Source: Glandiceps talaboti (taxonomy: Eukaryota > Hemichordata > Enteropneusta > Spengelidae). From it: a stretch of DNA of 64,000 nucleotides. The first letter of the stretch is position 1; every line of letters begins with the position of its first letter. Shown here piece by piece: positions 23,031 to 35,600 of the stretch. The position numbers and the translations under genes are program-made. The notes beneath the pieces were generated by a model. That model was not told the origin of the DNA and did not search any database. It saw only the letters and a list, made by a program, of their open reading frames with translations. The stretch lies in assembly GCF_964340395.1 (NCBI RefSeq), contig NC_135549.1:29152095-29216094 (forward strand), read 5' to 3'.

Positions 23031-23074
23031 ATTACACCTGACGATCCTTCGGGTGAAACGGTCCGTAGTGTAAT
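23031..23074 (+). ncRNA. Hammerhead ribozyme, minimal type I, right arm
   Basis: Helix I is ATTACAC (23031-23037) with GTGTAAT (23068-23074), seven perfect pairs. The core is CTGACGA (23038-23044). Helix II is short (CC/GG closing a TTCG loop, 23046-23053), followed by GAAA (23055-23058). Helix III is ACG/CGU with a GTC loop (23058-23066), and A67 precedes the predicted cleavage point (GUA). Very short helix III motifs of this kind are known from Penelope-like elements. Helix II has only two standard pairs plus a U-U, so activity may be weak. Confidence 0.75.
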
Positions 23075-23111
23075 TCCACTATGTAATATCAGACTCGTCT
23101 TCTTTCATTTT

Positions 23112-23355
<244 letters not shown>

Positions 23356-23574
23356 TGTGTGTGTGTGTGAACAACTTGGAGTATATAAGAGTAATTCAGG
23401 GTGTATCAAATTAATCTTGAGTAGTGTTTTTATGCTTCACTAAATAGGTACATACAAACGTACACACTTCCATTTTAATACATAAATGAAAGTGTAGACA
23501 TTCAATATTAAAGGCGATATCAAGTGCTATCTCATGCAATGCTAAATTTTCTAACATATTAATTTTTTTCAATG

Positions 23575-23760
23575 ACAAAATATTTCGCGGCCCCCCCTTT
23601 CAAACCATGAGAATTTTCATGGCCCCCCTTCAAGCCTTCCATTTTTTTCATGCCCCCCCCCCTGCCGTAAATTCTGTCCGGTCCCTTATGTATGTATGTA
23701 TGTATGTATGTATGTATGTATGTATGTATGTATGTATGTATGTATGTATGCATGGGGGTC
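23575..23760. repeat. C-run end motif (reverse) and (TATG)n
   Basis: CTGCCGTAAATTCTGTCCGG followed by TCCCTTA (about 23661-23688) is the reverse of the motif at 19338. Three C-runs precede it, and (TATG)n follows to about 23751. Confidence 0.8.
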
Positions 23761-24889
23761 ATGGAAAAAGTACCCTGAAGGGGGTGGGGGAACCCTCAAG
23801 GGGAGGGGAAGGCATCATTTTTCCTATGATTTCCTGCGGGGGGACGTCAAAAAATACACCAGGAAAATGGAAAATCCTCTGGTCACTCTCTTGAAGTAAA
23901 ATCTGGACACTCCGCAAAGTGAAAATACTTACATAAAGTCACATTTCCATGTAACGATCGAATAACTAATAATTCAACATCTCAAACCCTGGTATATTGC
24001 TAATGATTGACTGATCAAATCTGACCTAGTCCTAGTGACACTATCAATGGAAAAAATATATAGAGAAGACATATTTCCAAATAGTAGTGCAGGTGTAAAT
24101 ATTAATGATGAACTACCAAGCATAAAATATATACAAATTGTGTCAAATATCGAGTCAGTAAAAGCATCCATTCAGGAGGCCTAAAAAATAATTGTGTGGT
24201 TCCGACTTTTTTCCATATGTGAGTGTTTTGTTCAGGTATAGTAGTTACGTTTTCAGTTGTTTTTCATATGGTCTCTGTGTTATTGGTTTATTCCCATAAG
24301 ATGTACAGCCATTACAGATTGGAAGAACAGTTGTATATTGTCTCATTAAGTTGATGTCAGTTTCCGCATCCACTAATTCTCTAAATTCCATTATTTTGTG
24401 CTCGAAAACATAAAAAACGTTTAGGGTTGGCAGAGTTTTGAATTTTAGGCCTGATGGTCAACAGTTTTTTTTTTATCAGAGGTTACACCACATTCATCCC
24501 CCCCCCTCATAAATTGCATTTTCGATGATCTCAAACTACTCGATGACGAAGGAGACTATCGTACAGTGCTATCGTGACCAGCTTCTGAACAGCACCCCTA
24601 GTGGTCAAACTAGACAATCTTTTGTCTTTCTGCTGACCGGAATATATGTTATTTGTCTATTTCCTTTAGGGTCGATGTATAAACTGAACACCTCTCTAAA
24701 CCAAACAACATGTAATGATTTGAATGAGAGACAGGCTATACACTAAAATGTATACAGTAAAACTTGTCTAAATCGAACCATGTCTAAACCAGTCTATACC
24801 TAAATGGTTTCTCTGTTTTAATAAAATTGTAAAAGGGTCTATGTATAATAAACTGTACACATTTCATACGGATAACAGACATTTTACCC
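23760..24889. other. Non-coding stretch
   Basis: There is a G-rich patch near 23755-23840 and a C-run near 24498. AAAACTTGTCTAAATCGAACC-type sequence near 24770 looks like old repeat. No exon is recognised. Confidence 0.45.
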
Positions 24890-25180
24890 TCATTTCACTG
24901 TCACTGTCTCCTTATCACTGTCAACATCCTTTTCATTATCACTATCATAGCACTCTGGATCCATATCATCCTCGTCATCAGCAAGGCCTTGGCTGTCACT
25001 GTCAGCATCCGTATCTAAGTTTAGATATTTCTTGAATTTATCATACGCACTGTCTGTAATTTTCTTACTTTTTCTCATTTTTCTAACATATTTTAAATCT
25101 CTTGTCTTTACAGACAAAATCCCATCATAGGAAAGATGTTCTTCATCAATTATTTCCGTTGCAACATCGCACACAGGCAT
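24890..25180 (-). CDS. Unrecognised acidic-tailed reading frame, 96 residues
   Basis: From ATG at 25180 it reads MPVCDVATEIIDEEHLSYDG, then a basic stretch (YVRKMRKSKKITDSAYDKFKKY), then an acidic Asp/Ser/Glu tail with DDEDDMDPE. The basic-then-acidic layout is not that of a simple repeat, although a (CTGT)n tract lies immediately upstream. It may be the end of a transposon protein or of a host exon. No family is recognised. Confidence 0.25.
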   Translation of the reverse strand: MPVCDVATEIIDEEHLSYDGILSVKTRDLKYVRKMRKSKKITDSAYDKFKKYLNLDTDADSDSQGLADDEDDMDPECYDSDNEKDVDSDKETVTVK

Positions 25181-25187
25181 GGCAAAG

Positions 25188-25189
<2 letters not shown>

Positions 25190-25246
<57 letters not shown>

Positions 25247-25247
25247 G
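25190..25247. repeat. (CTGT)n microsatellite
   Basis: About 13 CTGT units, followed by GTATGTGTTTAAACAACTTAAAGTCAAAAACCG. That sequence resembles, in reverse, the pre-microsatellite tail of the repeat family near 34900. Confidence 0.9.
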
Positions 25248-25479
25248 TATGTGTTTAAACAACTTAAAGTCAAAAACCGCTAGACCGATTTTAGACCCAA
25301 TTTGCATAGCAATGACCCAATCAATTTGTCTTGAACAAACTTATCTCTGCTCATCGAATGGCACCTACACTTCAAATTTCAGGTCAAGTGACCATGCTGT
25401 TTTAGAAAAGAAGATGAAAGTACAAAAGCTGACAGATGAACAACAGAGAATCAACCTAAAAATGGAGCATAGTGAATAA

Positions 25480-26930
25480 AGAATACAGGAACATATTATC
25501 ACAGATTTTAATATCCAAGATTCAATGATTGATAAATTTATCAGTTAAAAATTGAAAACCCCAGTATGCCTAATGTATATATTGTAGTATTTAACAATAT
25601 GCAACATTAAAGAGGTCGGGATAACATGTTATTTGTCGCCAATTTTTTTGATGTATGCATCACTGGGGAGATTCGTCATAAAGAGAGGACAAATTGGGCT
25701 TTCTGTTACAAGACGTACTAGTTATCAACTTGTCATTGCCTTGTAAAGTACAACTGTTATGCACAGTTCTGTTTTGTAAATGTTGTCTAAATCTCTTAGT
25801 GCAGTGTGACCTGTGATAATTTGAATATGACCCATTGTATACAAAACGTATTAACAGTTTCATGTGCCCCATGGATATTTCTTGATGTGGAGATCACGTC
25901 CGGGGTAGTTTAGAAAATACGTGCTATGATCACTACCTAGCCACATGATTAGTTACTTATTAACAGACACATGAGACTTATGTGGCTAAAGGGTTTGCAT
26001 CAATATCATGATTACAGTGTCTTCCCTACACAGGTGAAGATGATCAAATACCCGTGTCAAATCATAGGGGTGTGTAATATTTCATAGATTGTTGTTTTCC
26101 TGGTCTTAAGACTAAATATAACAACCTTTTGACTATTCCTACCTGTAAGGAGAAAAAAGTAATATTTCTATAGTATAGAGATTGATACATTTGTAGCAGC
26201 AGGATTCGTACAATATTTTCCTAAGAAAACAGCAATTTAAGCAATAATACGTGACCCTGTGGTCAAATACACCCCATCGGTTGACAGTCCACAGGAGATG
26301 GTGCTGTTGCTATGTTCACCACTAGAGGGCGACCCGATTTTGGTGCTCATATCACTTTAGTGAACCATCATGATTTACCAATACAGTAACTCAAAAATCA
26401 TAAATACATGGAGACTACATTTAAGTGTCAATGCCTATATTGTCCTTTAAACTTGTCTTTTAGACCTTGACCTTTGACCCAGACCTATCCAGGTCATATC
26501 ACTTTTGACTCGATGGCAGCCATATTTGTAGTGAATAATTATGATTTACCACATGACTAAAAAATGTTAATAAATAGAGACTACATCCAAGTTTCTACCC
26601 CCATATTGCCGGGTTGAAAGTTTCATTGACATTGACTGTTTGCCTTGACATGGATCTTCATGTTGAATTATCACAACTCAGCAGTTTCATGCGTGACTCA
26701 TCACAGACACTTTGTTGTATTTATTTGTTGCTAGCAATTTCTGTTAAATCATGTCTCCATTCAGTCATATAAAGCATTTTTTGGGGAGAGTGTGTCTTCT
26801 GTGAAGACTTGTTTTACTATTGGTATGAGCGGTATCTTCACTGATGGGTCAATTCTGTCAATTTTTTGTAAAATTTATCCACTTGCATAACTATCCATAT
26901 TGTTATTTTTTCAACATCTTTCAATATACA
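25480..26930. other. Non-coding stretch
   Basis: No coding exon is seen. TTGACCTTTGACC-like words and GATTTACCA occur twice (26370 and 26540), suggesting an old duplication. No function can be assigned. Confidence 0.4.
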
Positions 26931-26934
26931 TCAC

Positions 26935-27120
26935 AATTTCACTGTTGCTATGGGCGTGGTCTTATTGCTATGCATATTTGTATTCACTTTTTTGCTATTT
27001 ATTAACTTGCCTAACCATCCCTACATTTATCTTATGCAATGTACACCATCATTTGGCTGTTGATAAGGGCATGTTCTTGTTGCTAGACATATTTATGCAT
27101 ATCCATGTCCATTTTTAGAA
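26935..27120 (+). repeat. GTTGCTATGGGCGTGGT repeat family copy
   Basis: Two units (TTGCTATGGGCGTGGTCTTA at 26944 and a diverged one at about 27058) carry the TTGCTA-GCATATTT linker seen in the other copies. Confidence 0.65.
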
Positions 27121-27235
27121 TGTTTATCCATTTCTTTATTAATTCCCTTTGTTATCTTTGCAATATACATACATACATCAGAACATGGGTAAGTATAAGT
27201 GAAAGGGAAGCCATAGTATCAGTTTAACTTTCATA

Positions 27236-27330
27236 AGATATGGAGGAAATAATTAACACACCAACAGAGACTAAATGGCAGTAAGACTTGGACTTGTTTT
27301 ATTTATTACCTTTCCATATATATTCAATAC
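27236..27330 (+). repeat. Dispersed repeat, copy 2 (partner near 60)
   Basis: It shares GGAGGAAATAATTAAC, CACCAAC, AGACTAAATGGCAGTA, GACTTGGACTT and TTACCTTTCCATATA with 60-140. Confidence 0.6.
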
Positions 27331-27783
27331 AACACAATATGTACAAATTAATCTTTTAAAGAAATAAAATGACTGGTTACAAGACTTTTGTTCAGTGGGT
27401 GTGTACTAATGAATGACATATTTAAGATTTATGAAAACTTCATTAATAATTTATGGGATTCCACACTTTAAGATTGAACACAGTGATTCTGAAGGAAGCA
27501 TAACCATCTATGTATAGACGTTATTGCATATTGAATTTATACACTACTGTCAAATGTTCATTCCCCTGCCATGTTTCTACACACAAGAAACCATCCCCAT
27601 ACACCAACTCCTGCTTCAAGTCGATTGTCTCAACGAGCAATAGATTATGGGACATGGGATGCGTAGGAGCTTGGTCCCCTGCTTGACCTTGTGAGGGCAC
27701 TGTTTTCAAATATTATAACCACTTAAGGGCACTGTGCATAATTCATTCAAGTTCTAGTCTCGGTTAACCAGACTCTTGCTGCT

Positions 27784-27785
27784 TT

Positions 27786-27828
<43 letters not shown>

Positions 27829-27830
27829 TT
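27784..27830. repeat. (TTTA)n microsatellite
   Basis: About 12 TTTA units. Confidence 0.95.
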
Positions 27831-27839
27831 TCACCTTTG

Positions 27840-30800
27840 CATTGGTACAAAAAGAACTGTAAAATAGAATAAAATATACAGTTTTCAGCTGCTGGGGGGC
27901 TCTACCTATGAGCCCTCCCCCAAGCGAGGGTCTGGGAAAACCGAATCCCAACTCACTCGTGCATGAACTAAACCCAGGAGCAGTGCATCCTGGGGAATAC
28001 TTCATGTCCAACATTGCAGGCTGAACGATTTAGGTACCTTCACAACATGTTATCACTTCTCAAGCAACTGATACATTGTAATTACAACGAACAGGTGTGC
28101 CCATTTTTCATGACTTGGATGGAATGTAGTATGTGACTTCCGGCGCAGGGTAGTTGGGATGTGGGTGCTTTCATAGAAGAGCCCACAGCAGTGAGAGTCT
28201 GGGTAACTGAGACCATTCGAGTTCAAAATCTAAGCTACGCCTCTGAGGGTGCTGTTTATAAGTACTAGTATTGCATTATCAGAACAAACGGGAAGAAGGA
28301 TTCTAGTTCAGTGAAGTCATAATGTTGTGAAATGGTACAAATCAATGTTTTGCAACAACTTTTCACATAGGTTTTAATGTTACATTCCTTTAACCGTTAT
28401 ATTAGAACAGAACACCACCCTCACAAGGTTTTGATAATTAGGTAAATCAAGGATTACCAGATTTTGCAATCTCACAAAGTTAGGGATGTCACCCCAATAT
28501 AAACATACTGTAAATGATAACACAGACATAATCAACAAATATATACCATCATTTTTAACTTGGTCATTTTTTACTCTGACCTGTTTTTGGTCAAGATTAT
28601 TGGTTAATAAATCTCATCATTTCAGATTCAGACTAAAATTAATTCGTGTGAGATTTCTTTTGTACAGTCTCTTGAAATCAAAACTTTTTTGAAAATCAGC
28701 AGTGATTTGAGCGCCGGTGTACAGCAAGTTGAAATCTTGTTAATGAATATTCATTCTGTGTAACTAGAGATTGATTCTGCTCAAGTTATTCATACATAGG
28801 TTTGTGACTTCACATATTGAGGAGACGATTGAAAAAAAAGTGTTTCATTTGATGAATGTTGTCAGTTGTCATTTGAATGTCTAAATGAATAGAAACACAC
28901 AAACTGCGAACTATGTTTATATAGTTTTAGCATCAGATTACAAATCAGTCAACTTGCTCTTTTTCCCCTTAGAGGGACACTTTTGAAAATAGTACCTGCT
29001 ATTCTAAAGTAACGATCCACAAGCTACATATACAGCTCTCTATTTTAATACATTCACAGCTACCAACGACAATAGCGCCCTCTATGGCTAAACTAACAAA
29101 TAGAGAGTACTTTTGTTTAGTATTTGTCATTTATAGGCACAAGATTGTTAATCAAACCTCTGGACTGACAGGATGAATTGACTCAAAATACCACCACAAC
29201 ATTTTTTTCCCCACTCTGACGACATTACTTTGCACACAATGTTTATGATTACAGTGTTTTTATAATACAATATATGGTGAACAAACTTATTGCCGCCGTC
29301 TTGTGTGACCTTTATGTAAATTCACCAAAAATAGTTCAACAATGTCACACCAAATTTCCTAAAATTCATACAAACATCTATGTTATTCTGGAGTTTGGAA
29401 TTTAATTTTCAGACAGCAACTGATTTTTCATCACAATCTGTAAGGCCCTCCTACCTACAACACGTCATAACATTTTCAACAGATAGACAACAAGAGGAAC
29501 AAGTTTCTCTTCAAGTTACAAAGTTTGATTTAAACTAAATTCCATGAGCTGTGTACAACAACTTCCTAATACTGTAAAACTTGACCCTTGACCTAGAAAC
29601 TTAACCTTTGACCTATACATGATTAAAATTAACATAGAAATATACAACAATGCGATTCTAATTGTAAAATTTGTGCATAGCAGTATTAATAGCATTGTTA
29701 GATTAAAACATTTACAGCGGATATTTACATATTAATTTAGCATACAGAATATGACACTGAAGCAAAGCAAACATTGCAGCAAAAAAGTGTTTCAAATTGA
29801 AAAAAATGTTTCAATTTTTTTGTGATAGAATTAGTAACATTTACAGAACACATAAACACTGGTTCAAAAGTCTACATTCCTGGCCAAAAACTCCAAATGA
29901 AATAGAACTTGGCAGTGTGAAAGTTATAAAAAGCCATATCAGTGTTCCTAAGATGTGGAAGGATTTTGATGCACACTTTCATACTTCAATCAACGCAAGA
30001 ATTTTCTAAAAAATATTCGAGATTTCTACATCTTATTATAAAGCAGTAAACAGTTTACTCTAATATTAAAGATACTCACGTTGCAAGCAAACACTACCCA
30101 AATCTATTCGACTTTTTTCTCTCTAAAATTTGTGACTTTTTTTTGTTATATAGAAACGATCAGTACATGCATGATAATTTCAACTATTATATGCTTACTT
30201 GACAATTGTGAAATCTTTAAATCTCCTAAAAAGTTCACATAGATGCTACCGAAACCTCCAATCTACTTAATAACACTGTATATTATTGTGATTCTTTTCT
30301 TGTGATAGAAGTGTGACCCGGAGGAAAGGAAACTGAATTTGGAAATTCAATATATACAAAGTTAAATACCCATCCATTCAGCCTGGGCCGAAAAACCTAT
30401 TCTAAATCGCTACTAGTATAGTACTAGTACTAGTACTAATTCTCATAAAATATCCCATCCCTAAAATTCCTTGGAATGTTATAGAGAGAAATAAATGTAT
30501 GCAGCACTATGAGTAATTATGCTAATTTATTCAAATTATATGCAGATATCAACATTGGACATTTTAGCCTTGGTGGAAGACACATACACATACGGTTGTT
30601 TACTGTTGAATGTCGTCTTTGCTACCAAACTTGGAAAGTCTGAAGAGCAAAAATGATAAAGTTTCTGATGATTTTTGGTGCCACTTTCTGATCTCTCAAA
30701 TGAATTCCAGAAAGGGGAAAACGAAATACATATGACATGTAACTATTCATTAAATTTGAATAAATTTGCAAATATTTGAATAAATTAAACATATTTTAAT

Positions 30801-32180
30801 ACATTAGTATTACATTTGCATGCATTAGTTGCTGACTGTACAGCTGTTTTTTCTTCCTTTTTTTAATTATAAACTTCAAAGTGTGTGTTCCCATAAAACT
30901 AGGTCAAAGGTCAGAAGTGACTGACTTGCCCTACAAGCTTTCTGGGATCGCATTCTTGAACGGAAATCACAGCACGCCTTGAAATATTTCTAAATTAGTC
31001 GTACAGTGGCAGATATTTCTAAACAGTTATGTATCCATGTGGAATGTATGTTAACATCTGGCTGAAACATTTGATTATGGGTGATAACCACAAAGTCTTG
31101 CATAAGACAAACTGGACGATTTTACACCACAACATTCAAACAGGAAACTCGTGGATAGTTCAGAAAAGCAATACAAGTTTTACATTTTCAAACTACAATT
31201 TGATTAAAGTCTGTAGTCATGTTGGTTGTGTGCCATGTCTGTGGATCAACACAGCAGATGTAAAACTCTGTACAATACAATCAGAATCAACGTCCCTTCA
31301 AAAACCAGATTTTTAGATTGTCTATATACAAATTTTGCTTTTTATTGCAAACTAGCATTATTATCTGATTGTGTTCATCACGTAGTGCAATCGAAAGATT
31401 GCTGTGACATCACTATTCTTGTGCACAACATCGATATCATTAGTTTGTTCCTACATTGCAATTTACAGCATCATCACTTTATGCGCACAAAGTGATTTGA
31501 ATAATTCTATAACTTTTGTGTAAAACCAATTTTTTGGAATAATTGACCACATTATTGGTCATGTATATAAATCATAACAGATTTAAAGAGAAAACCATTA
31601 CCCTGGATTTGAATCCCCCTCCCCCCCCCCACCCCCCTCTCCCCTCTCCAAAAGCATTATTGATACAAGCCATATTAACACTTCATAAGACACAAGACAC
31701 TTTTAATTGTCTCACTAAATTCTAAACAATAAAGGAGCAGCTCTATTCCTTGCATTTCAAGAGATTTTTTTAGATGACCAAATTCCATTTCTGTGAAAGA
31801 AAAATTTATGAGTTCAGCAATTGCAATTTGCTTATAGTACAAGCCTCCATATTCGTTTTATGTTTGCTTTCTAACAATTCTCACTTTAAGATTGTTATTT
31901 CTAGAGTGGGTTTATTTGCCAATAGCCTGCCTACTCACTGGATCTGTGACTCGGCTACATTTGTTTACATGTATATGGTTAGTATTGGATAGTGAACAAG
32001 TATAATGGAGTCACAGATCAACTGAGTAGACAGACTAGTTAGCTTTTTAGGACTCCAGAACAAACCCAATTTTACATTACTCCTCCCACCCATTCACACT
32101 CCTCAACCCTAATCCCATCCCCCCCAAAAAACAAGTGTATTGTTCTGTTTGACCATACCATTCATAAGGCAGGGGTGGTC
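27840..32180. other. Stretch downstream of synapsin with no recognised gene
   Basis: Only short, chance-like frames are seen. Part of the region nearest 32180 should be synapsin 3' UTR (minus strand). AATAAA on the minus strand (TTTATT on plus, for example near 31909) is a possible signal but not decisive. A C-rich tract lies near 31617-31645. Confidence 0.4.
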
Positions 32181-32183
32181 TGT

Positions 32184-32586
32184 TTAATTGATATCACCAA
32201 AGATATTGGCAAAGGTTCTCTTGAGGTTTTTGAAGGTGTCATCCTCCTCTGGAGGTGTCACTTTGGGTGGTGGGTTAGGAATTGCTCTTTGTGTGGATGA
32301 GGGCGTACTTCTCTGTGAGGAGACAGGGGAAGCTGTACTGGATGGCTTTTGTGGACTTGCTGATGGTGTAGCTCCTTTAGGTGGACTAGGTGATCGTGTG
32401 CCGGGATTCATCTTGGGGGAGGCAGCACCACTAGCTGTTGGAGAACTTCCTTGTGAAAAAGCTAAAAGTTGTTGGGCAGAGGCAGTCTTCCTGCAACAAA
32501 AGGACATCAGTCAGTGAAAGGAATACATGATGCACATACAAGTCAAACAAATATACACAGACACAGACAGACAGACAGACAGACAG

Positions 32587-32640
<54 letters not shown>

Positions 32641-35600
32641 ATACTTTCTTTATTAGACAAGTTATTTAATTTCACAGTGAGTTGTACATCCTATGGCTGG
32701 GTGATACATTTATTTTCTATTCTTTCCTAGTTGTAAATTATATTTGGTATAACACATGTCAGTAATAAATAATTCTACTATTACTATTACTACCAATCAT
32801 AGTACACATAACACATAAAGCCATTGGAATTACTAGTATCTTTGAGTTTTGGAGTTCATTTTCCTGGGGTCTGCAAGGTCAACTGATATCATTCTAAAGT
32901 CATTAAATGGGATAGTTTGCAGTACATCTCCCACCACAGACTGTTATTTGTCTTGTCAGGTACAAGGAATTTCTGGTATTTCATGATTGATCATATCTAG
33001 TCATTTCAATTTCAACCCATATCAAAGAGTACTTTCAATTATTCTAAGACTTTTGAGAAGTAGTTTAAACAGAAGCGAAGACTTTCCAGGAGTCTTGGAA
33101 CCATGTAGGGAGTTTCATCTTACCCATGGTGATTCTTGACTCCCTAAGCATTTTGTTTTTTTACCTCTTCATTGTATCTCAGACTGTGAATATTTCATGT
33201 ATTTCTTAAAAATGTTTTATGCAATTTAATGTTGAAATGAACAAGTACAAAAATTGTATTTTACAATTTTGTTTACTATTTAGTGTACCTTTGTGAATAT
33301 TAATTCAGTTCCTCGCTATAACTTGTGACTTCACCATTGGTAAATCATGTTAGCTTTTTTTTTCTGGGACTCAAATACTTGGGTTCAGCCTAAGTCTGAT
33401 TTGGCATCATCAATGAAATTCTTTGTTTGCCATCCACGTGCAGGTAGGTTTGTTGGTAATTTTAGAAAAAAACCAACACATTTCAAATTTCTGCAGACCA
33501 TATAAATATCTTCAGAATAACTGCACAGTCATATTATCTAAATAGTTGTTTAAGACAATCCCTGACATTTCTATTTCTCCAGTATAGTATATTTAGGTAC
33601 AAACAGAAATTGAATAAACAGAAAATACCGCCAATGGCGTTGTAGCACAACTGGTTTTTAAAAATGTTTATCCATATGCTAGTCTATGCTAACAATAGGT
33701 GTTTATTTGCTGAATAACTATCCAGTTGCCTATCCAACCATGTTGCTATCTTTACGATAAATGCTATCATTTGGCTGTTGCTATGGGCGTGGTCATGTTG
33801 TTAGATATATTTGCATACATTTGTGTATGTTTTTGTTCACTTGTGTATGAATTCCTGATATTGTCTTTGCAATATACGTGATCATTTGGCTGTTGCTATG
33901 GGCGTGGTCTTGTTGCTAGGAAAATGTACATACATTTTTTGTATGTTTATTCAATTGTCTATTAAACCCTGTTGTTATCTTTGTGAAATACACCACCGTT
34001 TGGCTGTTGCTATGGGCATGGTCATGGTTACTAGGGTATTTGCATACATTTTTTGAATGTTTATTCATCTGTCTTTCTATTCCTGTTGTTATCTTTTGCA
34101 ATATACGTGATTATTTGGCTGTTGTTATGGGCATGGTCTTGATGCAAATTTACATACATTTTTTGGATGTTTATTCAATTATCTATTAAACCCTGTTGTT
34201 ATCTTTGTGAAATACACCACCGTTTGGCTGTTGCTATGGGCGTGGTCATGGTTGCTAGGGTATTTGCATACATTTTTTGAATGTTTACTCACTTGCTTAC
34301 CAGATGATGTTGTTATTTGACCAAAATATACTGCCATTTGGTTGTTGCTAAAGGGCGTGGTCATGGTCGCTAGGGCCAATTTTGTCAAAATGTTTTTAAG
34401 AAAATCTGCAGAATAACAGTTTCAGAAACATCTCGCCAAGTTTCAGACTAATTGACCAAGTACTTTTTGAGATATAAGTTTTTGACCAAAAATGAACATT
34501 TTTACACCTAATTTGCATATCACTCATGGAATCATGGTATGCTTAATATTTCTTCGTCCATACATCCCTAGATAAATTCCCATTAAATTTCAGCCCAATC
34601 TGCTCAGTAGTTTTAGAATTATAGATTTTTAACCAAAAAGACACATTTTTAGCCCTAATTTGCATATCACTGATGGAATCATCCCGTCATGAACAAATCT
34701 TACTTTACATCCCCTTAAGAATGTTCCCACCAAATTTCGCACCAATCTGCCCAGTAGTTTCTGAGTTTAAGTTTTTTGACCAAAAATCACATTTTTTGAC
34801 CCAAATCACACACCTGTGATGCGATCATTTTGATTTGAACAATTTCCCAACTAGACACCCAAAGTAATGGACCCACCAAATATCGTGGCAATCGGTTCAG
34901 CGGTTTTTGACTTTAAGTTGTTTACACACACACACACACACAGACAGACAGACGCCGGGCGATCCCTATAGCACTACTGAACAAGTTCAGTTGTGCTAAA
35001 AAATGAATTTTACATGACATGCTACATTGCGGGTTTTTTTTCTGTTTTTTTTTTCTTTCTCTGCCTGGTAGGTGTTGGGGGGAAATTCGGGGATTGCGAC
35101 CAAAGTATTCAAGGCTTTATTTGTGTGTGACAGCGTTGCTCAGTGAAGTGAGTGGAGTGACTGCGTATTTACTTACCGCATAGCTGGTGGGGAGGAGCGT
35201 ACTAATTGGTTCATTTTCTGGACAACTACTTCTCCAATCTGACGACGATCCTCATCTTGGTTTTCACCAAGTAATGTCATGGCACAGTCATTGACCTGTA
35301 AAAAAAACCAACCCAACATACATGTAATGTCAAAGTATGCCCTCTAGGTCAGTTTGATGTAGGAGGTGTCACTGACATACAGCCATTTCTTGTGATGCTA
35401 TCCTAGTACTATGTGGTAACACATACAGCAATTTCTTGTGAAGCTATCCTACATGTAGTACTATGTGGTAACACATCCATAAACTTCTTTTAAAACTCAT
35501 TTTACAAAAAATGCTGTCTTTAATTTGAGGACATACTGCTTCCGATATGTCATAATAATGAGTTTATTACTGATATAAAAAATAAATATGTTTACAATTT

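Noticed and set aside
29797-30009. 70-residue plus-strand frame MKKMFQFFCDR...
   Set aside because: There is no homology, splice or promoter context, and its A/T-rich composition is like the surrounding intergenic DNA.
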